Assembly (NCBI RefSeq): GCF_014207985.1
Contig: NZ_JACHMI010000001.1
Span: 10,027,001 to 10,091,000 of the forward strand
Direction: 5' to 3'
From: Nonomuraea rubra
GTDB lineage: Bacteria > Actinomycetota > Actinomycetes > Streptosporangiales > Streptosporangiaceae
DNA length: 64,000 nt
Position numbers and translations under genes: made by a program. This document shows, in pieces, positions 43,146 to 56,663 of this stretch. Below the pieces are notes generated by a model. It searched no databases. It was not told where the DNA came from and saw only the letters and a list, made by a program, of their open reading frames with translations. The stretch's first letter is position 1; each line of letters starts with the position of its first letter.

Positions 43146-43907
43146 CTACCGCGACTGCGGTTTGGGCGGCCCGAACGAGCGCCGCGCCACGTCTCCCCTG
43201 CCGCCGAGACCCTTCACCCTCTTGCCGTTGACGTGCACCGTTACCGCTCCGGCGTCCGCCAGCAGCACGTTGACCTTCTCGGGCGCGCGCCACGTGGAGG
43301 TCTTGCCCGCCTTGAGAGTGCCGGCGAACAGCTTGTGCCCCTCGGCGTCGTGCAGGCTCACGTACGACGACCGCTTCGCCTTGATACGCACGGTAACCGT
43401 GTTCTTGGCCGAGGTCTTGGACGGCGTCGGCCGCGGCGTCTCGGTGATCGGCGTGTTCGGCGGGACGCTGGGCCGGGCCGAGGCGGCCCGTACGTCACCC
43501 GTGCGCACCTGGTCGCTGGCGCCGCCCATCACCCGCATCATGCCGAAGACCACCACGATGGCCAGCGCCACGCCGAGCGCCATCGTCCAGTTCGGCCCGC
43601 GCCGCTCCGGCAGGTTGATCTTGCGGTCGGCCTGGAACACGGCCGAGGCCGGCATGGGCTGCGGCGGCCCGCCGTACTGCTGGTCGTAGAGATGGACGGT
43701 GGCCTCGGGATCGAGCCCCACCGCCTTGGCCACGGCCCTGACGTGCCCTCTGGCGTAGAAGGCGCCGCCGCACTGGCCGTAGTCGTCCTGCTCCATGCAA
43801 TGGATCATGGCCTCGCGGATCCTGGTGGCCGCGCTGACCTGCGCGACCGTCAGGCCGGCCGTCTGCCTGGCCGCCCGCAGCATGGCCCCGATGCTCTGCT
43901 CCTGCAC
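43146..43907 (-). CDS. RodZ-like HTH membrane protein
   Basis: 253 aa, GTG start. The N-terminal HTH_25 domain (IGAMLRAARQTAGLTVAQVSAATRI...ARGHVRAVAKAVGLDPEATV) is followed by one membrane helix near residues 105-127 (WTMALGVALAIVVVFGMM), a Thr/Pro linker and a beta-rich domain (TVRIKAKRSSYVSLHDAEGHKL, VLLADAGAVTVHVNGKRVKGLG) of the RodZ/DUF4115 type. RodZ links MreB to the membrane in rods; in actinomycetes the role is less clear. It sits between rimO and ftsK, as in related genomes. Confidence 0.88.
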   Translation of the reverse strand: MQEQSIGAMLRAARQTAGLTVAQVSAATRIREAMIHCMEQDDYGQCGGAFYARGHVRAVAKAVGLDPEATVHLYDQQYGGPPQPMPASAVFQADRKINLPERRGPNWTMALGVALAIVVVFGMMRVMGGASDQVRTGDVRAASARPSVPPNTPITETPRPTPSKTSAKNTVTVRIKAKRSSYVSLHDAEGHKLFAGTLKAGKTSTWRAPEKVNVLLADAGAVTVHVNGKRVKGLGGRGDVARRSFGPPKPQSR

Positions 43908-43990
43908 AGCGAACCGCCCCCCACCACCCTGGCTACTCTTCGTGGTGGTACATATTCAATCAGTTACCGCCGCGCAACCGTGCATTGGGG

Positions 43991-46495
43991 TCATTCGCCA
44001 CGCAGATCCGCCAGCAAACCCGGCAGATCGTCGGGCTTCACGAGCACCTCGCGCGCCTTGGAGCCCTCGCTCGGGCCCACCACGTTCCGGCTCTCCAGCA
44101 GGTCCATCAGCCGGCCCGCCTTGGCGAAGCCGACCCGCAGCTTGCGCTGGAGCATGGAGGTCGAGCCGAACTGCGTGGTCACGATCAGCTCGGCCGCCTG
44201 GATCAGCAGGTCGAGGTCGTCGCCGATGTCCTCGTCGATCTCCTTCTTGACCGGCGCCGCCGCCACGTCCTCGCGGTACTCGACCTGCATCTGCTCCTTG
44301 CAGTGCGAGACGATCTCGGCGATCTCCTTCTCCGAGACGAACGCGTTCTGGATGCGGATCGGCTTGCTGGCCCCCATGGGCAGGAACAGCGCGTCACCCT
44401 GGCCGACCAGCTTGTCGGCGCCCGGCTGGTCCAGGATGACCCGCGAGTCGGTGAGGCTGGAGACGGCGAAGGCGAGCCTGGACGGCACGTTCGCCTTGAT
44501 CAGGCCGGTGACGACGTCCACGGAGGGCCGCTGCGTGGCGATCACCAGGTGGATGCCCGCCGCCCGGGCGAGCTGGGTGATGCGCACGATCGAGTCCTCG
44601 ACGTCGCGCGGGGCCACCATCATGAGGTCGGCCAGCTCGTCCACGATCACCAGCAGGTACGGGTACGGCTGGTAGACCCGCTCGCTGCCCGGCGGCGGCT
44701 GCAGCTTGCCCGCCCGCACGGCCTTGTTGAACTCGTCCACGTGCCGGAACCCCGACGCCGCCAGGTCGTCGTAGCGCCGGTCCATCTCGCCCACGACCCA
44801 TTCGAGGGCCTCGGCGGCCTTCTTCGGGTTCGTGATGATGGGGGTGATGAGGTGGGGGATGCCCTCGTACACGCTGAGCTCGACCCGCTTGGGGTCGACC
44901 AGCACCATCCGCACCTCGTCGGGGGTGGCGCGCATCAGGATGGACGTGATCAGGCCGTTGACGCAGACCGACTTACCGGCGCCGGTGGCGCCCGCGATGA
45001 GCAGGTGGGGCATCTTGGCGAGGTTCGCGACGATCGTGCGGCCCTCGACGTCCTTGCCCAGGCCGACGATCATCGGGTGGTGGTCGGCCTGCGCCACCTG
45101 GGCGCGCAGCACGTCGCCGAGCGCCACCAGGTCCTTGTCCGCGTTCGGGATCTCCACCCCGATGGCCGACTTGCCGGGGATCGGCGACAGGATGCGGACG
45201 TCCGCGGACTTCACGGCGTAGGCGATGTTCTTGGTGAGCGCGGTGACCTTCTCCACCTTCACCGCGGGCCCGAGCTCGATCTCGTAGCGGGTGACCGTCG
45301 GGCCCCGGGTGAACCCGATCACCTGCGCGTCGATGCTGAACTGCTCCAGCACGCTGGTCAGCGCGTTCACCACGGTCGTGTTGGCCTTGGTCTGCGGCTT
45401 GGGCGCGGTGCCCGGCTTGAGGTACTGCAGGTCGGGCAGGCTGTACGGGCCCGCCTGCGGCGACAGGACGAGCTGCTCGACCTTCCGGGGCGCGGGCGTC
45501 GGCTCCGGCGGCTCAGGACGCCTCTCAGGCTCGGGAGCGGGCGTCTCCTCCTCGTCGGTCAGCCCCGGCACGATCTCCGGCGAGTGGTCGCCCTTCTTGT
45601 CCTTCTCCGCGATCACCGGCGTGTCGTACGGCTTGACGCCGTCCTCGCCCTCTTCGGGCTTCTTCGTCCTGACCCGCTTCCGGGCGGCGGGCTTGGGCGC
45701 GTCCGTCTCGGAGTGCCGTTCGAACAGCATGTGCCTCAGCTCGGCCAGCCGCTCGGGGATCCGGTGCACGGGCGTGGCGGTGATCACCAGCACCCCGAAC
45801 CCGGACAGGAGCAGCAGCAGCGGGATCGTCACCCATGGAGGCAGGATGCTCATCGGCGGCGCCGACACGATGAACCCGACCATGCCGCCGGCCTGCGACA
45901 CCTTGTCCATGCCCTGGCCCTGCCCGGCCGGGTACGGCGTGCCGTTGGCCACGTGGATCACGCCGAGCACGCCCACCATCAGCGCCGCCCAGCCGATCAC
46001 CATGCGCCCCGTGTCGGCGTTCTGGTCGGGATGGCGCAGGTAACGCCAGGCCAGCAGCCCGAGCAGCAGCGGCAGCGCCCACGCCAGCGAGCCGAACACG
46101 CCGCGCACGGCGGCGTTGACCACGCCGGCCACCGCCCCCTCGGAGTTGCGCCACGTCATGGCCGCCAGCACGATCGCGCCGGCCAGCACCGTCAGGCCCA
46201 CCCCGTCGCGCCGGTGCGCCGGATCGAGCTCCCTGGCGTTCTTGCCCAGGGCCCGCGCCGCGCTGCCGAGGCCGTTGGCGAACAACATCCACAGGCCGAC
46301 GATCAGCCTGCCGATCATGGTGAAGACCCAGCTGATCGGGTCCTGGTGGGTCATCGAGGGCTTACGGCCGGTGGCGGCTCCCTTCGCCCTGGGTCGTCCC
46401 GCCGACGCGGCCCCGCGCTTGGCGGGGGTCGAACGGGACGAGGTCGACCGCTTCGCCGGCCCCTTCGATGCGCTTTTCGGCGTACGGGTGGCCAT
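43991..46495 (-). CDS. ftsK: DNA translocase FtsK/SpoIIIE
   Basis: 834 aa. A basic N-tail (KSASKGPAKRSTSSRS) is followed by about four membrane helices (residues 60-200), a Pro/Glu-rich linker (about 215-345) and the motor: Walker A GATGAGKSVCVNG near residue 500, VDPKRVELSVYEG, and Walker B LVIVDELADLMM. The C-terminal gamma winged helix (QFGSTSMLQRKLRVGFAKAGRLMDLLE) reads DNA polarity signals. It pumps chromosomal DNA through closing septa. The promoter gap upstream is 70 bp. Confidence 0.96.
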   Translation of the reverse strand: MATRTPKSASKGPAKRSTSSRSTPAKRGAASAGRPRAKGAATGRKPSMTHQDPISWVFTMIGRLIVGLWMLFANGLGSAARALGKNARELDPAHRRDGVGLTVLAGAIVLAAMTWRNSEGAVAGVVNAAVRGVFGSLAWALPLLLGLLAWRYLRHPDQNADTGRMVIGWAALMVGVLGVIHVANGTPYPAGQGQGMDKVSQAGGMVGFIVSAPPMSILPPWVTIPLLLLLSGFGVLVITATPVHRIPERLAELRHMLFERHSETDAPKPAARKRVRTKKPEEGEDGVKPYDTPVIAEKDKKGDHSPEIVPGLTDEEETPAPEPERRPEPPEPTPAPRKVEQLVLSPQAGPYSLPDLQYLKPGTAPKPQTKANTTVVNALTSVLEQFSIDAQVIGFTRGPTVTRYEIELGPAVKVEKVTALTKNIAYAVKSADVRILSPIPGKSAIGVEIPNADKDLVALGDVLRAQVAQADHHPMIVGLGKDVEGRTIVANLAKMPHLLIAGATGAGKSVCVNGLITSILMRATPDEVRMVLVDPKRVELSVYEGIPHLITPIITNPKKAAEALEWVVGEMDRRYDDLAASGFRHVDEFNKAVRAGKLQPPPGSERVYQPYPYLLVIVDELADLMMVAPRDVEDSIVRITQLARAAGIHLVIATQRPSVDVVTGLIKANVPSRLAFAVSSLTDSRVILDQPGADKLVGQGDALFLPMGASKPIRIQNAFVSEKEIAEIVSHCKEQMQVEYREDVAAAPVKKEIDEDIGDDLDLLIQAAELIVTTQFGSTSMLQRKLRVGFAKAGRLMDLLESRNVVGPSEGSKAREVLVKPDDLPGLLADLRGE

Positions 46496-46565
46496 GATGC
46501 CAAAGGTACGACGGAGACACCGCGGTACGCGCGGAGGCTCGCCGATGTCCTGACGGACGGGAGGG

Positions 46566-47176
46566 TCATTCCCTGGCCCGGAGCGTCGAGACGGCCTCGA
46601 AGGCGGTCTGCATGGCGGCCACCCGGTCGGCCAGGTCCTTGACCGCCTCCCGCAACCCCTCGTCGCCGGCGGCGCCCTCCGCCAGCCCGTCCAGGCGCGT
46701 CTCGACCGCCCCCAGCCGCTGCGCGAACCCCGCCAGGGCCTCGTTGTCGCTGACGAGCTGGGCGAGCAGCGCCGCCTGCTCCATCAGCACCGCGCTCTTC
46801 CTGAACAGCTCCATGAACACCGCCACCTTCGAGCGCAGCACCCACGGGTCGAACGGCTTGGTGAGGTAGTCGACGGCGCCGACCGCGTACCCGCGGAAGG
46901 CCGCGCCCGAGCTGGGCTCGGTGCCGGTCAGGAAGATGATCGGCACGTCGCGGGTCTGGTCGAGCCGCTTGATGTGGGTGGCGGTCTCGAAGCCGTCCAT
47001 GCCGGGCATGAGCACGTCGAGCAGGACGACCGCGAAGTCGTGGCGCAGCATCAGCTTCATCGCCTCCGGACCCGACCTGGCCTTGAACAGCAGCTGCTGC
47101 AGCGGCCTGAGCACGGCCTCCAGCGCGATCAGGCTCTCCTCGTTGTCGTCCACCAGAAGGATCTTGACCTGCCGGT

Positions 47177-47180
<4 letters not shown>
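46566..47180 (-). CDS. Response regulator with helical output
   Basis: 204 aa. The receiver domain (1-125) has KILLVDDNEESL, phosphoacceptor Asp in VVLLDVLMPGMDGFE, Thr in IIFLTG and Lys in YLTKPFDPW. Residues 125-204 form a long helix/coiled coil (EQAALLAQLVSDNEALAGFAQRLGAVETRL) with no DNA-binding or enzyme domain, suggesting a protein-interaction output. ATG 47180 overlaps the hybrid-kinase stop (ATGA), so the two are coupled and probably partners. Confidence 0.9.
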
Positions 47181-51193
<4,013 letters not shown>

Positions 51194-51288
51194 GGCGGCC
51201 TTCTTCACAACTGGAGGTATCAACGGCATCAGTCTGCCACTCTGAGAGTGACCGAACTGCCACATCGAGTGATGTTCTAGGACGCAGA

Positions 51289-53751
51289 GTGGACACGACC
51301 AGGGTGTCGAGCACGGCCTTCGACGGCACTCCCCATGCACCGGCGCACGCCCGCAAGTTCGTCAGGCAGGTGCTCGGCGAATGGCGCCTGAGCCATCTCG
51401 CCGAGGACGCCGTGCTGCTGACCAGCGAACTCGTCACGAACGCCGTGGTGCACGCGGGCACCGGCGTCGAGCTGACCTGCCGCCTGGACGTGGACGCCAG
51501 CCCGCCGAAACTGGAGATCGAGGTCGACGACCACCATCCCACGCGCGCCCTGCCGTCCGGCGACTCCGCGCCCGCCGACGGCACGCTGCCCACCTCGGGC
51601 CGCGGGCTGGCGCTGGCCGGGATGCTGGCCGACGCCTGGGGCGTCACCTACACCAGGACCGCCAAGCGCGTCTGGGTGCGCATGGAGCTCGGCGAGGGCT
51701 GCGACATGCAGGACCACGTGTCCTGCCCGCCCTGCCTCGTCCCCGGGCCCATCGCGCCGCCCCTGGAGACGCTGCACGTGGGCGTGGTGATCTGCGACCT
51801 CGACGGGGTCGTGGAGTCGTGGAACCCCGAGGCCGAGCAGCTCCTCGGCTGGCGGGCCGAGCAGGCCATCGGCAGGTCGCTGAAGGAACTGGTGGCCTGG
51901 CGTGGCCACGGCCCGTACGCGCTGTCGCTGACCGACACGCTCAGCCTGGGCCGCTGGCGGGGCGAGGCCCGCATGCGGCACCGCGACGGCTCGCTCGTTC
52001 CCGTCTACGTCTCCCAGCTGCGGGCCCGCGGGCACGCGGGCGAGCGCCGGGCGATCTGGATGATCGTCTCCAGCGAGCACCGGTTCGTGCTGACGCCCCC
52101 GTCGGCGCCGCTGCGCAGGGAGGCGGGCCGGCGCATCAAGGACCTGCTCGACCGGGACATGCCGCTCACCGAGCTGCTGGCCACGATCGCGCAGATCGTC
52201 CAGGTGTCCAGCGGCGGCGACGCCGCGTACGTGCTGCTGGCCACGGAGGGCGGCAGCCGGTTCGGCGTGGCGGCGGGCGTGGGCGCGACGGCCGGGCTGG
52301 TGGGCGTGCTGGCCACCGGCGTGTTCGGCGCCGACAGGAAGTCCCCGACGATGATCGAGGACCTGCTGGCCGGCGATGTGGAGCTGGCCCAGCAGCTACG
52401 GGCCAGGTCCCTGGCGTGCGCGCCGCTGCTCGTGGCGGGCGAGGTGGTGGGCTTCCTCGTGGTCACCGACGCCCAGCCGAGCCGGTTCGACCAGGAGCTG
52501 ACGGTCAGCCTGCAGCACATCGCCGGCCAGGTGGCGGTGACCGTGCAGCGCGAGCGGCTGGCCGAGCAGGACCGGGCGCACCGGGGGCGGCTGTCGTTCC
52601 TGGCCGAGGCGGGCGAGCTGCTGGCGGGCGTGCACGACGAGGAGCTGATCGCGGCGCTGACCGCGCAGCTCGTGGTGCCCAAGATCGCCACGTGGGCCGC
52701 CGTCTACCTGACCGATCTGGCCGGGATGACGAGGCTCGCCCACGTCTGGCACAGCGAGGAGCGCCACAACGCCGACCTGCGCAAGTCGCTGCCCGCCATC
52801 CCCCGCACGGCGCTGACCGAGGTGAGCTGGCCGGTCGGCCAGGAGAACGTGCTGGCCTTCCCGCTGCTCACGCAGGGCAGGTCGCACGGCGCGCTGGTGA
52901 TCGGCAGGGCCGAGCCGACGCTGCCGCTGGAGCTGGCCGACCTGCTGGCCGACCTGTGCCGCCTGGTGGCGCTCAACCTGCACACGGCCATGCTCTACGC
53001 CCGGCAGGCCACCACCTCGCGGGTGCTCCAGCGCAGCCTGCTGCCCATGCGGGTGGCCCCCATGCCGGGCCTGGAGTCGGCGGTGGTCTACGAGCCCGCC
53101 GAGGAGGGCGCGGACGTCGGCGGCGACTTCTACGACCTGTTCACGGTGGCCGACCACTGGTGCTTCGCGCTGGGCGACGTGTGCGGCAGCGGCCCCGAGG
53201 CGGCGGCCGTCACCGGGCTGGCCAGGCACGCCGTACGCCTGCTGGCCAAGGAGCACTACACCGTGGCCGACATCTTCGACCGGCTCAACCACGCGCTGCT
53301 GGACGAGGGCGAGGAGGGCAGGTTCCTCAGCCTGCTGTGCGGCGAGCTGACGCCGCTCCCGCAGGGCGGCGCGCTGTGCACGATCGCCTCGGCCGGCCAT
53401 CCGCCGCCCCTGCTGCTGCGGCCCGACGGCGAGGTGCGGGCCGTGGCCACGCCGCAGTTGCTGCTCGGCATCGAGTCCGGCGCCAGGTTCTACGTGGAGT
53501 CGTTCGAGCTGGCGCCGGAGGAGGTGCTGCTGTGCGTCACCGACGGCGTGACCGAGCGCCGCGACGGCGACCGGCTGCTGGACGACGGCGACGGGCTGGC
53601 GCAGCTCCTGTCCACCTGTACGGGGCTCAGCGCCCACGCGGTGGCCGAGCGGGTACGGCACGCCGTCGAGACGTTCGCCGCCGAGCCGTCGCAGGACGAC
53701 GTGGCCCTGCTGGTGATCAAGGCCAACGCCGGGCTGCGGACGGTCAGATGA
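51289..53751 (+). CDS. Multidomain SpoIIE-type phosphatase with RsbW-like, PAS and GAF domains
   Basis: 820 aa. In order: an RsbW-type HATPase (1-130; LLTSELVTNAVVHAG as N-box, TSGRGLALAGMLADAWG), PAS (about 150-265; VICDLDGVVESWNPEAEQLLGW), two GAF-like domains (about 280-425 and 440-570), and a PP2C/SpoIIE domain (about 585-815) with VGGDFYDLF near 609, GDVCGSGPEAA, LLCVTDGVTERRDGD and QDDVALLV. It thus has both a kinase-like anti-sigma module and its opposing phosphatase. It starts GTG 51289, divergent from the HAMP kinase. Its stop overlaps galM tail-to-tail by 8 bp. Confidence 0.92.
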   Translation: MDTTRVSSTAFDGTPHAPAHARKFVRQVLGEWRLSHLAEDAVLLTSELVTNAVVHAGTGVELTCRLDVDASPPKLEIEVDDHHPTRALPSGDSAPADGTLPTSGRGLALAGMLADAWGVTYTRTAKRVWVRMELGEGCDMQDHVSCPPCLVPGPIAPPLETLHVGVVICDLDGVVESWNPEAEQLLGWRAEQAIGRSLKELVAWRGHGPYALSLTDTLSLGRWRGEARMRHRDGSLVPVYVSQLRARGHAGERRAIWMIVSSEHRFVLTPPSAPLRREAGRRIKDLLDRDMPLTELLATIAQIVQVSSGGDAAYVLLATEGGSRFGVAAGVGATAGLVGVLATGVFGADRKSPTMIEDLLAGDVELAQQLRARSLACAPLLVAGEVVGFLVVTDAQPSRFDQELTVSLQHIAGQVAVTVQRERLAEQDRAHRGRLSFLAEAGELLAGVHDEELIAALTAQLVVPKIATWAAVYLTDLAGMTRLAHVWHSEERHNADLRKSLPAIPRTALTEVSWPVGQENVLAFPLLTQGRSHGALVIGRAEPTLPLELADLLADLCRLVALNLHTAMLYARQATTSRVLQRSLLPMRVAPMPGLESAVVYEPAEEGADVGGDFYDLFTVADHWCFALGDVCGSGPEAAAVTGLARHAVRLLAKEHYTVADIFDRLNHALLDEGEEGRFLSLLCGELTPLPQGGALCTIASAGHPPPLLLRPDGEVRAVATPQLLLGIESGARFYVESFELAPEEVLLCVTDGVTERRDGDRLLDDGDGLAQLLSTCTGLSAHAVAERVRHAVETFAAEPSQDDVALLVIKANAGLRTVR

Positions 53752-54679
53752 ACCGGTACGTCGTGGTGGACGCGCGGCGCTCACCCGGCCGCAGCACCGT
53801 GGACGGGAACTGCGGCTGGTTCGGCGCGTCGGGGTAGTGCTGCGTCTCCAGGCACAGCCCGGCGAACGGCCCGAACGGCGTCGCGACCCCGTCCAGCATG
53901 CCGCCGGCGTAGAACTGCACGCCCGGCTCGGTGGTCGTGACCTCCATGGTCAGCTCGCCCCCCGTCACCTTGATGGCGCCGCCGTCCAGGACGAAGCAGT
54001 GGTCGTAGGCGCCGTCGTACCGCTCGTCGACCGTGTGCGGCTCGGTGAAGTCGAACGGCGTGCCCTTGACCGGCGCGGCCTCGCCCGTGGGGATCTTGTC
54101 GTCGTCCACCGGCAGGTAGTGCTCGGCCTCCATCTGGACGACGTGGTCGAGCACGTCGCCGCCGCCCTTGAGGTTGAAGTAGGAGTGGTTGGTCAGGTTG
54201 ACCACGGTCGGCGCGTCGGACTCGGCGGTGTAGTCGATGCGCAGGGCGTCGTCGGCCAGCGTGTACGTGACCGAGGCGGTCAGCGTGCCGGGGAAGCCCT
54301 GGTCGCCGTCGGGGCTGGTCAGCGTCAGCGTCACCGACGAGCCGGTGCGCTCGGCGATCGTCCATACCTTGCTGTCGAAGCCCTCGACGCCGCCGTGCAG
54401 GCAGTTGGGGCCGTTGTTGGCCGGCAGGGCGAACTCGACGCCGTCCAGGGTGAAGCGGGCGTTGGCGATGCGGTTGCCGTACCGGCCGACGACGGCGCCG
54501 AAGTAGCGGCTGCGGGTGCGGTAGTCGTCGAGCGTGTCCAGCCCGAGCACGACGTTGACCCCGGACACCTCCAGCGTGCGGATGATGGCGCCGTAGGTGA
54601 GCACCTCGGCGCGCAGCCGTCCCGATGACAGCTCTACGCGCTCGACCTGCTGGCCCGATGGCAGCGTTCCGAAGATCAT
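53744..54679 (-). CDS. galM: Aldose 1-epimerase (mutarotase)
   Basis: 311 aa. Family features: GLDTLDDYRTRSRYFGAVVGRYGNRIANARFTLDG, catalytic His in NLTNHSYFNLKG and catalytic Glu in GLCLETQHYPDAPNQPQFP. It interconverts the alpha and beta anomers of sugars. ATG 54679 overlaps the lacI stop (ATGA), so it belongs to the lacI unit beside a uronate dehydrogenase. That enzyme class uses a ring-form uronate, so a mutarotase would help supply the preferred anomer; this link is inferred. Confidence 0.93.
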   Translation of the reverse strand: MIFGTLPSGQQVERVELSSGRLRAEVLTYGAIIRTLEVSGVNVVLGLDTLDDYRTRSRYFGAVVGRYGNRIANARFTLDGVEFALPANNGPNCLHGGVEGFDSKVWTIAERTGSSVTLTLTSPDGDQGFPGTLTASVTYTLADDALRIDYTAESDAPTVVNLTNHSYFNLKGGGDVLDHVVQMEAEHYLPVDDDKIPTGEAAPVKGTPFDFTEPHTVDERYDGAYDHCFVLDGGAIKVTGGELTMEVTTTEPGVQFYAGGMLDGVATPFGPFAGLCLETQHYPDAPNQPQFPSTVLRPGERRASTTTYRFI

Positions 54680-55638
54680 GTCTGTGCCCTTCCCGTGGAC
54701 TCGCGGACAATGAGGGCGGTGTCGAGGGTCACGGTCGCGCCCTCGCCTCCCGACTGCAGCAGCAGATCGACGGCCATCCTGCCCGCCTGCACGGCCGGCA
54801 TGGCCACCGTGGTCAGCTTGGGCCGGTTGAGGCGCCCGGGCAGGATGTCGTCGAACCCGATCACACTTATCTGGTCTGGTACCCCTATCTCCATCGCCGA
54901 CAGCCCCTCGATGAGGCCGAGTGCGACGAGGTCGTTGTAGGCGAGCACCGCGGTCGCGCCGCACGCGGCCACCTCGGGGGCCACCGCCAGGCCGCCGGCC
55001 TCCGTGGGCTGGTTCGGCCCGAAGAAGACCAGGTCGAGGCCGGCCGCCTCGGCGGCCACGCCCTGCATCTCGTTGCTGGTCCACGAGCCGATCGGCCCGG
55101 ACACGAGCGCGATCCTGCGGTGGCCGAGCCCCGCCAGGTGGTCGAGGGCGAGCCTGGCGCCCTGGGCGACGTTCATGAGCACGGCGGGCATGCCCTTGAT
55201 ACGCCGGTTGACCACCACGAACGGCACGTCCTCCGCCAGGCGCTCGATCATCTTGTTCGACAGACGCGGGCTGCACAGCAGGACGCCGTCCACCTGCTTG
55301 GTGAGCGTCCTGATGAGCTCTTCCTCCACCCGCGGGTCCTCGTCGGTGTCGGCCACGAACACGTGGTAGTCCCGCCCCCTGGCCTGCGCCTGCGCGGCCT
55401 TGATGAGGGGCGGGAAGAAGGGGTTGGAGATGTCGGCCACGATCAGGCCCATGTTGAACGTGCGCCCGGTGGTCAGCGCCCTGGCCGCGCGGTTGGGCCG
55501 GTAGCCGAGGTCGTCGGCCGCGGCGAGCACGCGGCTCCTGGTGGCAGGATTGACCAGGTGCGGTGCGGAGAAGGTGCGGGACACGGTGGACACATGAACG
55601 CCGCAGGCGCGTGCCACGTCCTTGATCGTCGCCGCCAT
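54676..55638 (-). CDS. LacI-family transcriptional regulator
   Basis: 320 aa. The LacI HTH is residues 1-50 (ATIKDVARACGVHVSTVSRTFSA...VLAAADDLGYRPN), and the ligand domain has NMGLIVADISNPFF, DGVLLCSPR and ISVIGFDDILPGRL. GGGAGGG is seven bases upstream of the ATG. Two GCAAMCGGTTGC palindromes lie in the 95-bp gap upstream, so it probably represses itself and the coupled galM. The inducer is likely a uronate or derivative, judging from neighbours. Confidence 0.92.
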   Translation of the reverse strand: MAATIKDVARACGVHVSTVSRTFSAPHLVNPATRSRVLAAADDLGYRPNRAARALTTGRTFNMGLIVADISNPFFPPLIKAAQAQARGRDYHVFVADTDEDPRVEEELIRTLTKQVDGVLLCSPRLSNKMIERLAEDVPFVVVNRRIKGMPAVLMNVAQGARLALDHLAGLGHRRIALVSGPIGSWTSNEMQGVAAEAAGLDLVFFGPNQPTEAGGLAVAPEVAACGATAVLAYNDLVALGLIEGLSAMEIGVPDQISVIGFDDILPGRLNRPKLTTVAMPAVQAGRMAVDLLLQSGGEGATVTLDTALIVRESTGRAQT

Positions 55639-55653
55639 CGCCGGCCCTCCCTT

Positions 55654-55665
55654 GCAAACGGTTGC
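55654..55665. promoter_or_regulatory. LacI operator 1
   Basis: GCAAACGGTTGC is a near-perfect LacI-type palindrome with a central CG, 16 bp before the lacI ATG. It would overlap the transcription or translation start. Confidence 0.8.
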
Positions 55666-55709
55666 CAGAACAAACCTTGACCTTTGGGGGTGGCGCCGTC
55701 AAGGTTCTT

Positions 55710-55721
55710 GCAACCGGTTGC
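55710..55721. promoter_or_regulatory. LacI operator 2
   Basis: GCAACCGGTTGC is a perfect 12-bp palindrome, 56 bp upstream of operator 1 and just after the uronate dehydrogenase stop. Two sites at this distance could allow DNA looping by a LacI tetramer or cooperative binding. Confidence 0.8.
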
Positions 55722-55733
55722 CGGAGGTTCAGC

Positions 55734-56528
55734 TCACCATTTTCCGCCGAGCTCGTTCAGCGTGAAGATGCCGCCCGCGCGGTCGTGCAGCGGCTCCGAC
55801 AGGTCGGGCTCCCCCTGCTCCTCGATGAGCGCGGCGGCGAAGGGCTCGGAGGAGTCGCGCGAGACGTACCCGATGGACTTGGCCTCCTCCAGCGACCACC
55901 AGCGGCGCGGGCTGTCGGAGACGCCCCAGACGACGTGGTAGCCGGTCGCCGCGAGCCCCGCCTCGACCAGGCGGGCCAGGTCGTCGGCGGAGATCCACGT
56001 GGCCAGCCCGCGCGTGTCGGCCGGGGCCTCGTTGCAGGTGCCGAGCCTGATCACGGTGACGTTCATGCCGAACCGGTCGTGGTAGAGGCTGCCGAGCGCC
56101 TCCATGACGACCTTGCTGACCCCGTAGAACGTGTCGGGGCGCGGGAAGGCGTAGTCGGGCAGGTCCGCGCCGCCCTCCGGCCTGCTCTGGAAGCCGGCCG
56201 CGTGGTGGCTGCCCATGAGCACGAGGTGCCGGACCCCCTCCTTGTACGCCGCCTCCATCAGCACCTGGGTGCCGTTGATGTTGGCGTGCACGATGTCGGC
56301 CCAGGGATGCTCCCGGCTCTGGCCGCCCAGGTGCAGCACGGCGTCCACGCCCTTCATCGCCTCGGCCATGGCGTCGGGATCGGCCAGGTCGGCCGTCACC
56401 CACTCCTCACCGGGCCCGGGGTCGACCGGATGAATGTCGGAGAGCCGCAGCGTACGGCCCTCCTGTGCGAGACGCGGGCGAAGCAGCGTCCCGACCTTTC
56501 CAGAGGCCCCTGTCATGAGAATGCGCAT
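55734..56528 (-). CDS. NAD-dependent uronate dehydrogenase-like SDR
   Basis: 264 aa extended short-chain dehydrogenase. The NAD motif TGASGKVG is at residues 6-13, and the catalytic pair is Tyr135 and Lys139 in FYGVSKVVME. The segments VLHLGGQSREHPWADIVHANINGT, HHAAGF and RLGTCNEAPADTRGLATWISADDLARLVEA, together with the short length, resemble bacterial uronate dehydrogenase, which oxidises galacturonate or glucuronate to aldaro-lactone. The dehydratase and semialdehyde dehydrogenase of the same pathway lie at 60.9-64 kb. It is divergent from the sugar ABC operon. A general NAD-epimerase role cannot be excluded. Confidence 0.82.
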   Translation of the reverse strand: MRILMTGASGKVGTLLRPRLAQEGRTLRLSDIHPVDPGPGEEWVTADLADPDAMAEAMKGVDAVLHLGGQSREHPWADIVHANINGTQVLMEAAYKEGVRHLVLMGSHHAAGFQSRPEGGADLPDYAFPRPDTFYGVSKVVMEALGSLYHDRFGMNVTVIRLGTCNEAPADTRGLATWISADDLARLVEAGLAATGYHVVWGVSDSPRRWWSLEEAKSIGYVSRDSSEPFAAALIEEQGEPDLSEPLHDRAGGIFTLNELGGKW

Positions 56529-56633
56529 GCCTCATGATGTACACGAATCTGGGCGACTTTCACATCCTTGAATATTGACCGTGAGCCATGCCACTCGTTA
56601 CGTTCGCAGGCACACATCCAAGTCTTCGACTCA

Positions 56634-56647
56634 CGTCCATGTATGTG
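56634..56647. promoter_or_regulatory. Possible IclR operator before sugar ABC operon
   Basis: CGTCCATGTATGTG lies 17 bp before the substrate-binding protein ATG and matches 13 of 14 bases of the site upstream of iclR. Extended, it reads CGTCCA-N6-TGAACA, an imperfect version of the iclR dyad. Confidence 0.6.
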
Positions 56648-56663
56648 AACAGGAGGCGGTCTG

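Noticed and set aside
53744..55702. A 652-codon frame ending as GalM
   Set aside because: The N-terminal half is an out-of-frame reading of lacI. GalM starts at ATG 54679.
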